Positions 46,661 to 54,155 of a DNA stretch of 64,000 bases are shown here, in pieces. Origin of the DNA: Acidithiobacillus sp. (GTDB lineage Bacteria; Pseudomonadota; Gammaproteobacteria; Acidithiobacillales; Acidithiobacillaceae); assembly GCA_028697715.1 (NCBI GenBank), contig JAQVDS010000005.1:29272-93271 (forward strand). Reading direction: 5' to 3'. Under the pieces are notes generated by a model. It saw nothing but the letters and a program-made list of their open reading frames with translations, ran no database searches and was not told where the DNA came from. How positions within the stretch are numbered: the stretch's first letter is position 1; every line of letters begins with the position of its first letter. Both the position numbers and the translations under genes were made by a program.

Positions 46661-49366
46661 TCAGGAGTGCGCTTCCGCCCAGGAAGCGCCCCAGCCCACA
46701 CTCACCTCCAGAGGGACGGCGAGTTGTGCCACCCCTTCCATACGTGCCCGTAGGGCCTGACTGGCCTCCTGCAGACGCTCCTCCGCGACCTCCAGAATCA
46801 ACTCGTCATGTACCTGCAGGATCATTCTCCCCCGCGACCGGTCTTCCTGTAACCAAGTATCGACGGCGATCATCGCCAACTTGATCAGATCGGCGGCGCT
46901 GCCCTGCAACGGGGCATTGATGGCGGCACGCTCGGCGTACGCACGACGCGCCGGATTGCGCGATTGAATCTCAGGCACATAGAGACGGCGGCCATACAGG
47001 GTCTCGACAAAACCTTGCTCCCGCGCCCGTTTGCGGCTTTCTTCCATGTACGCCCGGACCCTGGGATAGCGCTCGAAATAGCGCTGCATGTACGCCCGCG
47101 CACTGGCCTGATCGACCCCCAACTGCTGCGCCAGGCCAAAGGCAGTCTGGCCATAGATCAGACCAAAATTGATCGCCTTGGCGGCCCTTCGTTGCTCCGC
47201 ATCGACGTCCTCTAGCGGGATCTGGAAGACCTCAGCGGCGGTCGCCCGGTGGACGTCTTCCCCCGCCGCAAAGGCGGCGAGCAGACCCTCATCGTGGGAA
47301 AAATGCGCCATGAGACGAAGTTCGATCTGTGAATAATCGGCGCTCAGCAGCAGGTGCCCCGGCTCGGCGATGAAGGCGGCACGGATTCGTCGCCCCTGCT
47401 CGGTGCGCACTGGGATGTTCTGGAGATTCGGATCGCTGGAGGAAAGTCGTCCCGTAGCCGCCACTGCCTGGCGATAGTGGGTATGCACACGCCCGGTGCG
47501 CGGATGGATCATCTGTGGCAGGGCATCGGCGTAGGTATTCCGCAGTTTGGCCAGGCTACGATATTCGAGAATCAGGCCCGGCAGGGGTGAATGGCTGGCC
47601 AGTTGCGCGAGACTATCCTCGTCGGTCGAGACCTGCCCGCCCTTGGTCTTCTTCTGGCTTGGCAACTGCATCTTGTCGAAGAGAATTTCCTGAATCTGCT
47701 TGGGGGAAGACAAATTGAAGGGCTGCCCGGCCAATTCCTGCGCCTCCCGCTCGACCTGCTGCATGGCCGCAGCCAGCTCACTACTGAGGGCCTCCAACTG
47801 CTGCCGGTCGATCTTCACTCCTGCCCATTCCATACGCGCCAATACCAGCGCAAGGGGCATTTCGATCTCTGCAAACACCCGCCGCAGCCCCGCTTCCCGT
47901 TCGATCCGCGGCCACAGCAGAGCATCCAGGCGCAGACAGACATCGGCGTCCTCCGCCGCATAGGGCAGGGCCTCGCGGATCGGGACCTCGGCGAAACTGC
48001 GTTGCTTTTTGCCTTTCCCAGCGACGTCCTCATAGGCGATGTTCTGGTGCTGCAGAAAGCGCTCCGCCAGATGATCCAGGTCGTGCGGCCCGTTGGAGTC
48101 CAGCACATAACTTTCGAGCAGGGTATCGCGCAGCAGACCCTGCGGCTCTATGCCCTGGCCCCAAAAGATCTGCCAGTCGAACTTGGCATTCTGGGCGAGC
48201 TTGGCCCGCTCGGACTCCAACCAGGGGCGCAGCGCGGCCAAGACCGCTGGTCGGGGCAACTGCTGACCCTCGCGGTGTCCGAGGGGCAGGTAGGCTGCCT
48301 GCATCTCGTTGCCTTCCTGCCAGGCAAAGGAAATCCCCACCAGCTCGGCATCATGGGGATTGAGAGAGGTGGTTTCGGTATCGATGGCCACCCGCTGTGC
48401 CGCCGCGATCCGCGCCAGGAGATCTTGCAGGGCGTCTTCCGTATCGATCAGGCGGTAGCGACTGCGGTCGATGGTATCCCCTGGGAGAGGGGAAAATCCT
48501 GCAAGATCCCCTGCCGCTGCCAATTCGCTCTGCAGCTCGCGGCGCCAGCTACTGAAGCCCAGACGTTCCGCCAGGGCAAGAAGCGCCGCAGTATTGACCG
48601 GCTGCCGCACGAGCTCGGCAGCGGGGAGCTCCAGATCACAGCGAATCCTGGCCAAGTCCCGGCTGCGCGGCAGAAAATCACGACTGGCGCGCAGGGCATC
48701 ACCAACCTTGCCGCCGATTTCATCGGCATGCGCAAGAAGATTGTCCAGGGTACCGTACTGTCCCAGCCATTTGGCCACCGTCTTGGGTCCTGCGCCCGGC
48801 ACGCCCGGAATGTTGTCCACCTTGTCGCCCACCAAGGCAAGGTAGTCCACCATCTGTTCCGGCGGGACGCCAAACTTGTCGCGCACTCCCTGCGCATCGA
48901 GCATGGTGTTTTTCATGGTATCGATGATTTGCGTACGCGCATCGATAAGCTGTGCGAGATCCTTATCGCCGCTGATGATCAGGAGGGGACGATCAGCAGG
49001 CGTGGCGCAGGCAAGTGTGCCGATGACGTCATCGGCCTCGACGCCCGCCTCACGCAGCAGAGGCAGGCCCATGGCCGCTATCCACTGCAGCAGTGGCTCG
49101 ATCTGCACGCGCAGTTCCTGTGGCATGGGTGGGCGCTGCGCCTTGTATTCGGGGTAGATCGCATCCCGAAAGGTCGGCCCGGCGGCGTCGAAAACCACCA
49201 CGATCTCGCCCTGCGGATACTCGCGCTGCAAACGTCGCAGCATGTTGACCACCCCATAGATGGCGCCGGTAGGCAGGCCATCGGGGGCGCGCAGATCCGG
49301 GAGGGCATGAAAGGCGCGGTAGAGAAAACTGGAGGCGTCAACCAGGATACGAGGAGTTTCGGTCAT
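46661..49366 (-). CDS. polA: DNA polymerase I
   Basis: A 901-residue PolA with all three activities. The 5'-3' exonuclease domain is at about 1-300 (ILVDASSFLYRAFHALPDL; VEADDVIGTLA). The 3'-5' proofreading domain has its acidic pair intact in VAIDTETTSLNPHDAELVG. The polymerase domain has motif A LLLSADYSQIELRLMAH, motif B RRAAKAINFGLIYGQ and motif C LQVHDELILEV. The start is ATG 49366; the frame stays open upstream to 50509, antisense to the LOG and DUF2782 genes. Confidence 0.96.
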   Translation of the reverse strand: MTETPRILVDASSFLYRAFHALPDLRAPDGLPTGAIYGVVNMLRRLQREYPQGEIVVVFDAAGPTFRDAIYPEYKAQRPPMPQELRVQIEPLLQWIAAMGLPLLREAGVEADDVIGTLACATPADRPLLIISGDKDLAQLIDARTQIIDTMKNTMLDAQGVRDKFGVPPEQMVDYLALVGDKVDNIPGVPGAGPKTVAKWLGQYGTLDNLLAHADEIGGKVGDALRASRDFLPRSRDLARIRCDLELPAAELVRQPVNTAALLALAERLGFSSWRRELQSELAAAGDLAGFSPLPGDTIDRSRYRLIDTEDALQDLLARIAAAQRVAIDTETTSLNPHDAELVGISFAWQEGNEMQAAYLPLGHREGQQLPRPAVLAALRPWLESERAKLAQNAKFDWQIFWGQGIEPQGLLRDTLLESYVLDSNGPHDLDHLAERFLQHQNIAYEDVAGKGKKQRSFAEVPIREALPYAAEDADVCLRLDALLWPRIEREAGLRRVFAEIEMPLALVLARMEWAGVKIDRQQLEALSSELAAAMQQVEREAQELAGQPFNLSSPKQIQEILFDKMQLPSQKKTKGGQVSTDEDSLAQLASHSPLPGLILEYRSLAKLRNTYADALPQMIHPRTGRVHTHYRQAVAATGRLSSSDPNLQNIPVRTEQGRRIRAAFIAEPGHLLLSADYSQIELRLMAHFSHDEGLLAAFAAGEDVHRATAAEVFQIPLEDVDAEQRRAAKAINFGLIYGQTAFGLAQQLGVDQASARAYMQRYFERYPRVRAYMEESRKRAREQGFVETLYGRRLYVPEIQSRNPARRAYAERAAINAPLQGSAADLIKLAMIAVDTWLQEDRSRGRMILQVHDELILEVAEERLQEASQALRARMEGVAQLAVPLEVSVGWGASWAEAHS

Positions 49367-49432
49367 GAGCAGGACTTTTCGGCAGCTTTCCCCCATAATA
49401 CGGAAAATTTGAGCAGCTACGGTAGGCCTGCA

Positions 49433-50152
49433 ATGCGCGCACCCTTGGACACGGAACGTCTTCTTGACGGCGGCGAGAGTCGCCTCACCCGCGAAGCCTG
49501 GAAAATCTTTCAGATCATGGCGGAGTTTGTGCGTGGCTACGAAAAGCTGGCCGCTGTTGAGCCCTGTGTCAGTATCTTCGGCTCGGCGCGGCTGCCCGAG
49601 GAGCACCGCTGGTATCAGCAAACCTTGAGCATTGCCGAGAAACTCTCCAACGCTGGTTTTTCGGTGATCAGTGGCGGTGGTCCGGGCGTCATGGAGGCGG
49701 CCAACCGCGGCGCCTATCGCGGCACCGGCTACAGCATCGGCCTCAACATCGAACTGCCGCATGAACAACACAGCAACCCCTATCAGGATATCTCCCTCTC
49801 CTTCGAACATTTTTATTCGCGCAAGGTGATGTTCATGAAGTACGCTGCCGCCTATGTGGTCATGCCCGGCGGCTTTGGTACCCTCGATGAACTCGCGGAA
49901 TGCATCACCTTGGTGCAGACCGGCAAGACCCGCCGCATGCCCATCATTCTTTTCGACTCTGGCTTTTGGAATGGATTGATCGACTGGTGGAAAAGCACCA
50001 TGCTGGCGCACGGCACCATCAACGCGGCCGACCTGGATCTGGTCACCGTACTCGACGATCCCGATGCCGTTGTTGCCACCATCTTTGATCATTACGAAAA
50101 ACGCGGTTTTGCCCCCTCGTCGGCAGAAACCGAAGCCCTGCTCAACCTGTAA
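49433..50152 (+). CDS. LOG-family protein (TIGR00730 type)
   Basis: A 239-residue protein of the LOG/lysine-decarboxylase-like family. Motifs: VSIFGSARLPEEH, ISGGGPGVMEAANRGAYRG and MPGGFGTLDELAE, the last with the catalytic Glu of nucleotide 5'-monophosphate phosphoribohydrolases. It may release free bases from nucleotides or make cytokinin-like products; the true role is open. It is divergent from polA across 66 bp. Confidence 0.9.
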   Translation: MRAPLDTERLLDGGESRLTREAWKIFQIMAEFVRGYEKLAAVEPCVSIFGSARLPEEHRWYQQTLSIAEKLSNAGFSVISGGGPGVMEAANRGAYRGTGYSIGLNIELPHEQHSNPYQDISLSFEHFYSRKVMFMKYAAAYVVMPGGFGTLDELAECITLVQTGKTRRMPIILFDSGFWNGLIDWWKSTMLAHGTINAADLDLVTVLDDPDAVVATIFDHYEKRGFAPSSAETEALLNL

Positions 50153-50170
50153 CAAGGGAGGAACCTCGTC

Positions 50171-50503
50171 ATGCCGCGCACTCTTGCAATCTTTCTGGGT
50201 CTGGGAGCCTTTCTCTGCGCTGGCGTTGCGCTGGCCGAGAGCAGCCCCGAGAAACATCCCTACCATCTGCCGCGCCTGGCACCGCCCAAAAACAGTGGGC
50301 CCGAGGCCCAACTCCATGTGCCCAAGGGCTCCAGAATCGAAGAATACAGGGCCGATGGCGAGGTCTACATGGTCAAGGTCATCCCGCCCAAGCCCTTCCC
50401 CCCGTACTATCTCGTCAACCGCAGCGGCCATGGCTTCACCCGTGTACCCAATTCCGATGCGGAAAAAATGGATGTCCCGCAGTGGACTCTCTTCCGCTGG
50501 TAA
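50171..50503 (+). CDS. DUF2782 periplasmic protein
   Basis: A 110-residue protein with a signal peptide (FLGLGAFLCAGVALA) and the DUF2782 domain (EAQLHVPKGSRIEEYRADGEVYMVKVIPPK, then PYYLVN). Function unknown; the gene is typically found next to thrB and polA in gammaproteobacteria, as here. A GGGAGG ribosome-binding site precedes it. Confidence 0.88.
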   Translation: MPRTLAIFLGLGAFLCAGVALAESSPEKHPYHLPRLAPPKNSGPEAQLHVPKGSRIEEYRADGEVYMVKVIPPKPFPPYYLVNRSGHGFTRVPNSDAEKMDVPQWTLFRW

Positions 50504-50507
50504 ACGC

Positions 50508-51440
50508 ATGGCTGTCTACACCGAACTCCCCGATGCCGAGTTGGCAAGCTTTCTGGCCGCCTATGACCTTGGCAGCCTGGAACAGGTTACCGGCATTTGC
50601 GCCGGTACCGAGAACAGCAATTTTTTTCTCGATACCCAGGCCGGACGCTTCGTTCTGACCATTTTTGAACGTCTGCCGCGGGAGAGCATTCCTTACTACC
50701 TGCACGTTACAGAGTGGCTCAGTCAGCATGGCATTCCTTGCCCGGCGCCAGTGCATTCGCGCGCTGGCGAGATCCTCGGTACCCTCTCCGGTAAACCGGC
50801 CGCCATCGTGCAACGCCTGGCCGGGCAGTCCATCGAGGGCCGCATGCCCAACGAGGCCGAGATCAACGCCCTCGGGCAACTGCTCGCACGCATGCATCTC
50901 GCTGGTCGCGGCTTTCCCGAGGAGCATCCGAACCCCGCGGGGCTCGGCTGGTGCCTGGAAACCGGCAGACGACTGTTTCCCAAGTTGAGCCCGGCCGAAA
51001 GAGAGCTGCTTGCAGATGAACGGGAAACGCAGAAGCAATGGCCACGCGATAAGCTGCCGGGCGGTGTGATTCATGCCGATCTCTTCCCCGATAACGTCCT
51101 CTTTCAGGGCAACGCAATCACCGGTACCATCGACTACTACTACGCGGGCGACGATGCTTGGCTCTACGATCTGGCCATCGTGGCCAATGCTTGGTGTTCC
51201 TTCCCCGATGGCAGTCTCGACAAAAACCTTGCCGCCATTCTCTGGCAAGCATACGAAAGCGTACGCCCTTTCGAGCGGCGCGAGCATGGCCTGTGGTTTC
51301 CCTACATGCGTGCCGCCGCCTTGCGCTTCTGGCTGCTGCGTCTGGAGGCCAAGCATTTCCCCCGCGGCGGCCAGCTCACCGAGCTACGCGATCCGGAGGA
51401 ATATCAGCGCATTTTGGAGCGGCGACGTGAGTTTTGTTGA
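50508..51440 (+). CDS. thrB: Homoserine kinase (ThrB, APH-fold type)
   Basis: A 310-residue kinase of the choline/aminoglycoside-kinase fold (TIGR00938 type, not GHMP). Motifs: AGTENSNFFLDT (nucleotide loop), GGVIHADLFPDNVLF with the catalytic Asp, and GTIDYYYAGDDAWLYDLAI with the metal Asp. It phosphorylates homoserine in threonine synthesis. The start at ATG 50508 is 4 bp after the DUF2782 gene. Confidence 0.93.
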   Translation: MAVYTELPDAELASFLAAYDLGSLEQVTGICAGTENSNFFLDTQAGRFVLTIFERLPRESIPYYLHVTEWLSQHGIPCPAPVHSRAGEILGTLSGKPAAIVQRLAGQSIEGRMPNEAEINALGQLLARMHLAGRGFPEEHPNPAGLGWCLETGRRLFPKLSPAERELLADERETQKQWPRDKLPGGVIHADLFPDNVLFQGNAITGTIDYYYAGDDAWLYDLAIVANAWCSFPDGSLDKNLAAILWQAYESVRPFERREHGLWFPYMRAAALRFWLLRLEAKHFPRGGQLTELRDPEEYQRILERRREFC

Positions 51441-51452
51441 TCGCCGCTTGCT

Positions 51453-51761
51453 TCAAGGCTTAGGTCGCGACCAAAAGCCCGCCAGCCAAAGGGCGACACC
51501 AAAGAAAAGCCCCTCGCCCGCAGGCAAGATCCAGTCCCAAGGATGCCCACCCATGGCAATGGAAGCGAAGAGCGCCAGCGCGGCAATCATCAAAAAGATG
51601 CCCGCCCGCTCCACCCAGCGACTGAAGACCTCGCGATCGATCCCCTGTATCCAGTCCCATAGGCCCAGGCGCGTCAGAATCCGCCGCGTTTCTGCGGGAA
51701 ACCACAGCGCCAGCACAATGCCCAGCACAAACAGGGTGTTCAACAGATAGAGTATGATCAT
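51453..51761 (-). CDS. Small three-pass membrane protein
   Basis: A 102-residue protein with three hydrophobic segments (residues about 2-20, 52-70, 78-95), separated by a basic loop (TRRILTRLGLWDWIQGIDREVFSRW). No family was recognised. It converges with thrB with a 12-bp gap and is divergent from the b561-like gene. Its gene is as GC-rich as the surroundings. Confidence 0.7.
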   Translation of the reverse strand: MIILYLLNTLFVLGIVLALWFPAETRRILTRLGLWDWIQGIDREVFSRWVERAGIFLMIAALALFASIAMGGHPWDWILPAGEGLFFGVALWLAGFWSRPKP

Positions 51762-51859
51762 CAGACGCCCCCCTCTTTGCTATCATCATACTTTTTCGTC
51801 CCTTTATGGGGAAGCCTGAAAATCACGATATACTGGGCGCAATCCATCTGGGAGGAAAG

Positions 51860-52447
51860 ATGTCCGACGATTCCCGCGACAATCCCTGGCCACGCGAGGC
51901 ACGCTGGCTGCACGCCGGTATCGCCTTTGGTGTCACCTGGCAGCTCTTCAGCTCCTTATGGATGACGCCGGATTTTCAGCATGCCGACTACGGCAGCGTC
52001 ACGGAGCTGCTCTTCAGCACTCATGCCTGGATCGGCCTGACAACGGCGCTCTTTCTGCTCTGGGAATGGTTGTGGATCTTCACCACCCCCGCCATCCGCG
52101 CCCAGCTCTTCCCCCTGCGGGGACCCTGGCGACCCATCTGGGACGATCTGCGTGCCCTGCTACGCGGCCGCTTACGGCCCAGTGGACCGGCACCAGGACT
52201 CGCTGCGCTCGTGCATGGTCTCGGGCTCCTACTGGTCAGTTGGATGGCGCTCACCGGTACTGCCATCTTCTTCTTTCTGCCCCAGGGCGGTACCCCGCCC
52301 GGCGCTATCCTGCAGGCCCTCATCCCCTTGCACAAGGCGCTCTCCAATCTCGTCTGGGCCTACTGGATTGGTCATGTCGCCTTTACCCTGCTGCATGCGC
52401 TGCGCCGCGATGGTATCTGGAACATTTTCCGCCTGTTCGAGCTCTAA
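51860..52447 (+). CDS. Cytochrome b561-like membrane protein
   Basis: A 195-residue protein with four hydrophobic segments, each carrying histidines suited to bind two b-type haems: ARWLHAGIAFGVTWQL, STHAWIGLTTALFLLW, ALVHGLGLLLVSWMAL, and IPLHKALSNLVWAYWIGHVAFTLLHAL. This is the prokaryotic cytochrome b561 pattern; the electron donor is unknown. GGAGGAAAG precedes the ATG at 51860. The decayed accessory patch begins right after it. Confidence 0.8.
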   Translation: MSDDSRDNPWPREARWLHAGIAFGVTWQLFSSLWMTPDFQHADYGSVTELLFSTHAWIGLTTALFLLWEWLWIFTTPAIRAQLFPLRGPWRPIWDDLRALLRGRLRPSGPAPGLAALVHGLGLLLVSWMALTGTAIFFFLPQGGTPPGAILQALIPLHKALSNLVWAYWIGHVAFTLLHALRRDGIWNIFRLFEL

Positions 52448-52501
52448 GCTGTGGTCATGACAACGACCAAGGCGCAGATCTCAAAGAAATTATAGTGGGA
52501 G

Positions 52502-52642
52502 AATCTGATTCTGAAATCCGGAAAGAAGCCGACCATCGACATCCAAACGCGCGATTATCTCGAATCAGTATTCGATCCCGACATACAACGTCTGGAGACA
52601 CTTGTCGGAAAAGACATCCCGGGCCTGCGCTCGTCCTGGTAG
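52502..52642 (+). pseudogene. Sulfotransferase C-terminal remnant
   Basis: An open stretch of 46 codons without a usable start. Its end (TRDYLESVFDPDIQRLETLVGKD) matches the C-terminal helix of bacterial sulfotransferases, in which a Phe/Tyr-x-Pro-Asp-Ile-x-x-Leu-Glu segment precedes the terminus. Everything upstream, including the PAPS-binding loop, is missing. The identification is from pattern memory. Confidence 0.45.
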
Positions 52643-52913
52643 CCTCCGCACCGCAGCCATACCGGCGGTGCCTCAGGCAGTTTGCCTGGAGAGTGAGAGT
52701 GGTGGCGTTTATTCTCTGGTAGATCACGCAGTGTATTGGGCGGCTAGTTCTCCTGCCACTTGCTCGGGATTAGTTAGATGAGATTGAGTCCACCCATCCC
52801 CACCTGGCCCGGCAAAAAACTCCACGAACTCCTGAACTGGACAGGCCATACCGTAGCCTGAAAGGCGCACCCTCCGAAAGGTGGGTAGTCGGACGCTTAC
52901 GGTTGACCGAAAG
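52643..52913. other. Non-coding stretch with two adjacent perfect hairpins
   Basis: I see no credible gene here. Two hairpins lie just after the sulfotransferase remnant: GCACCGC/GCGGTGC (52648-52671, 10-base loop) and CAGGCA/TGCCTG (52674-52688, 3-base loop). Neither has a T-run, so they are not obvious terminators. The rest looks like unconserved debris, consistent with the flanking truncated genes. Confidence 0.5.
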
Positions 52914-53227
52914 GTTAGAGCCCACCTGGATCATGCCAATGACTACTTCCAGTTCAGATTTAGCTTTCGCTGTGAGGCAACGCAATCGCGCAAGTACAGG
53001 TTGATGAGGCTTTGATATGGGATACCAACCTCTTCGGAGAGAGACTTGAAATAGCCGATTGAATCTTCGTAGAAGACTGATCTCGCCTCCTCGAAGCTCA
53101 CGCCATGCTTCTTGAGATTAGCCGCGGCCTTCTTTTCGTCCCACTCGAAGTGCAGTGCGCCCATGGAGTAATTGTAGTTACATTGTAATTCTCGCTCAAG
53201 GATATGACGCAAGAAGTGGGCTCTAAC
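52914..53227. repeat. Inverted GTTAGAGCCCAC pair bounding the brnT/brnA cassette
   Basis: GTTAGAGCCCAC at 52914-52925 (plus strand) has its exact reverse complement at 53216-53227; the match is 12 bp, or 13 of 14 with one transition. In integron cassettes the first bases after the G of GTTRRRY are complementary to the R'' end of the cassette's own attC. This pair has that layout in minus orientation, with the fused toxin gene between. The distal half of this attC is not recognisable. Confidence 0.55.
52943..53164 (-). pseudogene. brnT-brnA deletion fusion (toxin front, antitoxin back)
   Basis: A 73-residue open frame. Residues 1-35 (ALHFEWDEKKAAANLKKHG, then VSFEEARSVFYED) are the N-terminus of a BrnT ribonuclease toxin. 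From about residue 36 (IGYFKSLSEEVGIPYQSLIN, then LYLRDC) it is the C-terminal ribbon-helix-helix part of a BrnA/CopG antitoxin. In an intact module brnT precedes brnA, so one in-frame deletion of about 400-500 bp explains the join. The toxin's catalytic half is gone. Confidence 0.65.
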
Positions 53228-53360
53228 GGGGCGCAGTTGACCGGTACCACCGGCGCAAGAGACGGGAGCCAACACCAAGCTCGATATTCGCCTTCAGCGT
53301 ATAAAACGCTGCCGCGTCGTGCAGTTCGGCGAGCGCCGGTGGAGTAACGACGAGCTTCAC
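53223..53360 (-). pseudogene. Truncated ParE/RelE-type toxin
   Basis: A 45-residue frame starting at GTG 53360, which overlaps the antitoxin stop (GTGA). The first 30 residues (KLVVTPPALAELHDAAAFYT then LKANIELG) are the start of a ParE/RelE-like toxin, normally about 95 residues. The frame then runs into unrelated sequence, and its TAG stop lies inside the GTTAGAG cassette boundary. The catalytic C-terminal half is missing, so it should be inactive. Confidence 0.6.
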
Positions 53361-53581
53361 TTCAGTGCTGCACGGACCTGAGCCAGAGCGTCAGCAATCG
53401 GAATGACTTGTACCGCTCCACTTTCGATGTCAGCAATTCTGCGCTCGGTTTCGGCAGCCCACGCTTCCTCAATCTCGGTATCTTCGTCGAGGCTGGCGAG
53501 CAGTAGCTGGGCGAAAGCGGCGCGCTCACCAGCAGTTAGTTTCAGGCCTTCTGCTTCGAGCAATTCGAGTTGATTTGCCAT
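53357..53581 (-). CDS. Addiction-module antitoxin (TIGR02574-like)
   Basis: A 74-residue protein matching the putative addiction-module component family paired with ParE-type toxins: LLEAEGLKLTAGERAAFAQL, LLASLDEDTEIEEAWAAETE and RRIADIESGAVQVIPIADAL. It is intact, with GGAGG before the ATG and its own promoter-like boxes. Its toxin partner, overlapping at the stop codon, is truncated, so it is now an orphan antitoxin. Confidence 0.82.
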   Translation of the reverse strand: MANQLELLEAEGLKLTAGERAAFAQLLLASLDEDTEIEEAWAAETERRIADIESGAVQVIPIADALAQVRAALK

Positions 53582-53609
53582 GGCTAAGACCTCCGTAAAA
53601 ATAACAAAA

Positions 53610-53637
53610 ATTGTACCGCGAGTTCAGTGCCGAGCAA
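53610..53637 (-). promoter_or_regulatory. Candidate promoter inside the antitoxin cassette
   Basis: On the minus strand TTGCTC, a 16-bp spacer and TACAAT precede the antitoxin ATG by about 30 bp. The -10 box matches consensus at five of six positions. Toxin-antitoxin cassettes in integrons commonly carry their own promoter. The call rests on sequence similarity only. Confidence 0.4.
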
Positions 53638-53645
53638 TGGAGAGA

Positions 53646-53714
53646 TGCCCAACGTCTGAATTCCCCGGCCTGTCGCGGCTTGCCGCGACAGGTCCGGTGG
53701 AATGATGGGTTAGG
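53646..53714 (-). other. attC-like integron recombination site
   Basis: A 69-bp imperfect palindrome. The ends are GCCCAAC and GTTAGGC, fitting the RYYYAAC and GTTRRRY core boxes. Inner arms ATTCC-CCGG and CCGGTGGAAT pair with one extrahelical base, as L boxes do. The centre is a perfect 10-bp stem CCTGTCGCGG/CCGCGACAGG around CTTG. It begins 10 bp past the stop of the GNAT gene on the minus strand, exactly where a cassette's attC belongs. Confidence 0.75.
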
Positions 53715-53724
53715 CACCTGCATT

Positions 53725-54114
53725 TCATGCGACCTCTGTGAGTTGCCGGGAGAAGAGGACGTGATGATGGCCAAGGCCATCACAGTCTAAGCATACCGGG
53801 TAGCCATTGACATTGCCATTACCGGGCAGGAGCTGAAACCCAAGCCGGCTATGAAAGCGAATGGAGGACTCGTTGACTGGTGACGTAACGGCCCGGACTT
53901 CAGTACAGCCAAGCCGTGCTGCGGCATCGAAGAACTGCTGATACAGAAGGCGACCATAACCCTTGCCTCTGGCGCCGGGGTGAACGCCAATGAAATGGAC
54001 ATAGCCGATAGTTGAATTAGACTGCGAGCGGAACCCGACAAGGAAACCCACGTGGCGCTTGCCGCGTTGGGCGGGCTGGCCAGCGACCGAAGTGCCGTCG
54101 ATCTGGTCCGTCAC
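53725..54114 (-). pseudogene. N-terminally truncated GNAT acetyltransferase (cassette gene)
   Basis: A 129-residue frame holding the C-terminal two thirds of a GNAT enzyme: FLVGFRSQSNSTIGYVHFIG, the acetyl-CoA loop VHPGARGKGYGRLLYQQFFD (R/QxxGxG/A), and AVTSPVNESSIRFHSRLGFQ. About 35 N-terminal residues of the fold are missing: upstream lies argH's leader, with no good ribosome-binding site or cassette start. The gene is followed directly by an attC-like site. Probably inactive, though a shortened product cannot be excluded. Confidence 0.65.
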
Positions 54115-54155
54115 GAGCGCTTTGGGTATAGTCTCGCCTGGCGAGGAGGTCTGTG

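Noticed and set aside
47591..49432. Long plus-strand open frame (about 600 codons) running into the LOG gene
   Set aside because: It is antisense to polA, whose motifs are all intact on the minus strand. The LOG protein proper begins at ATG 49433.
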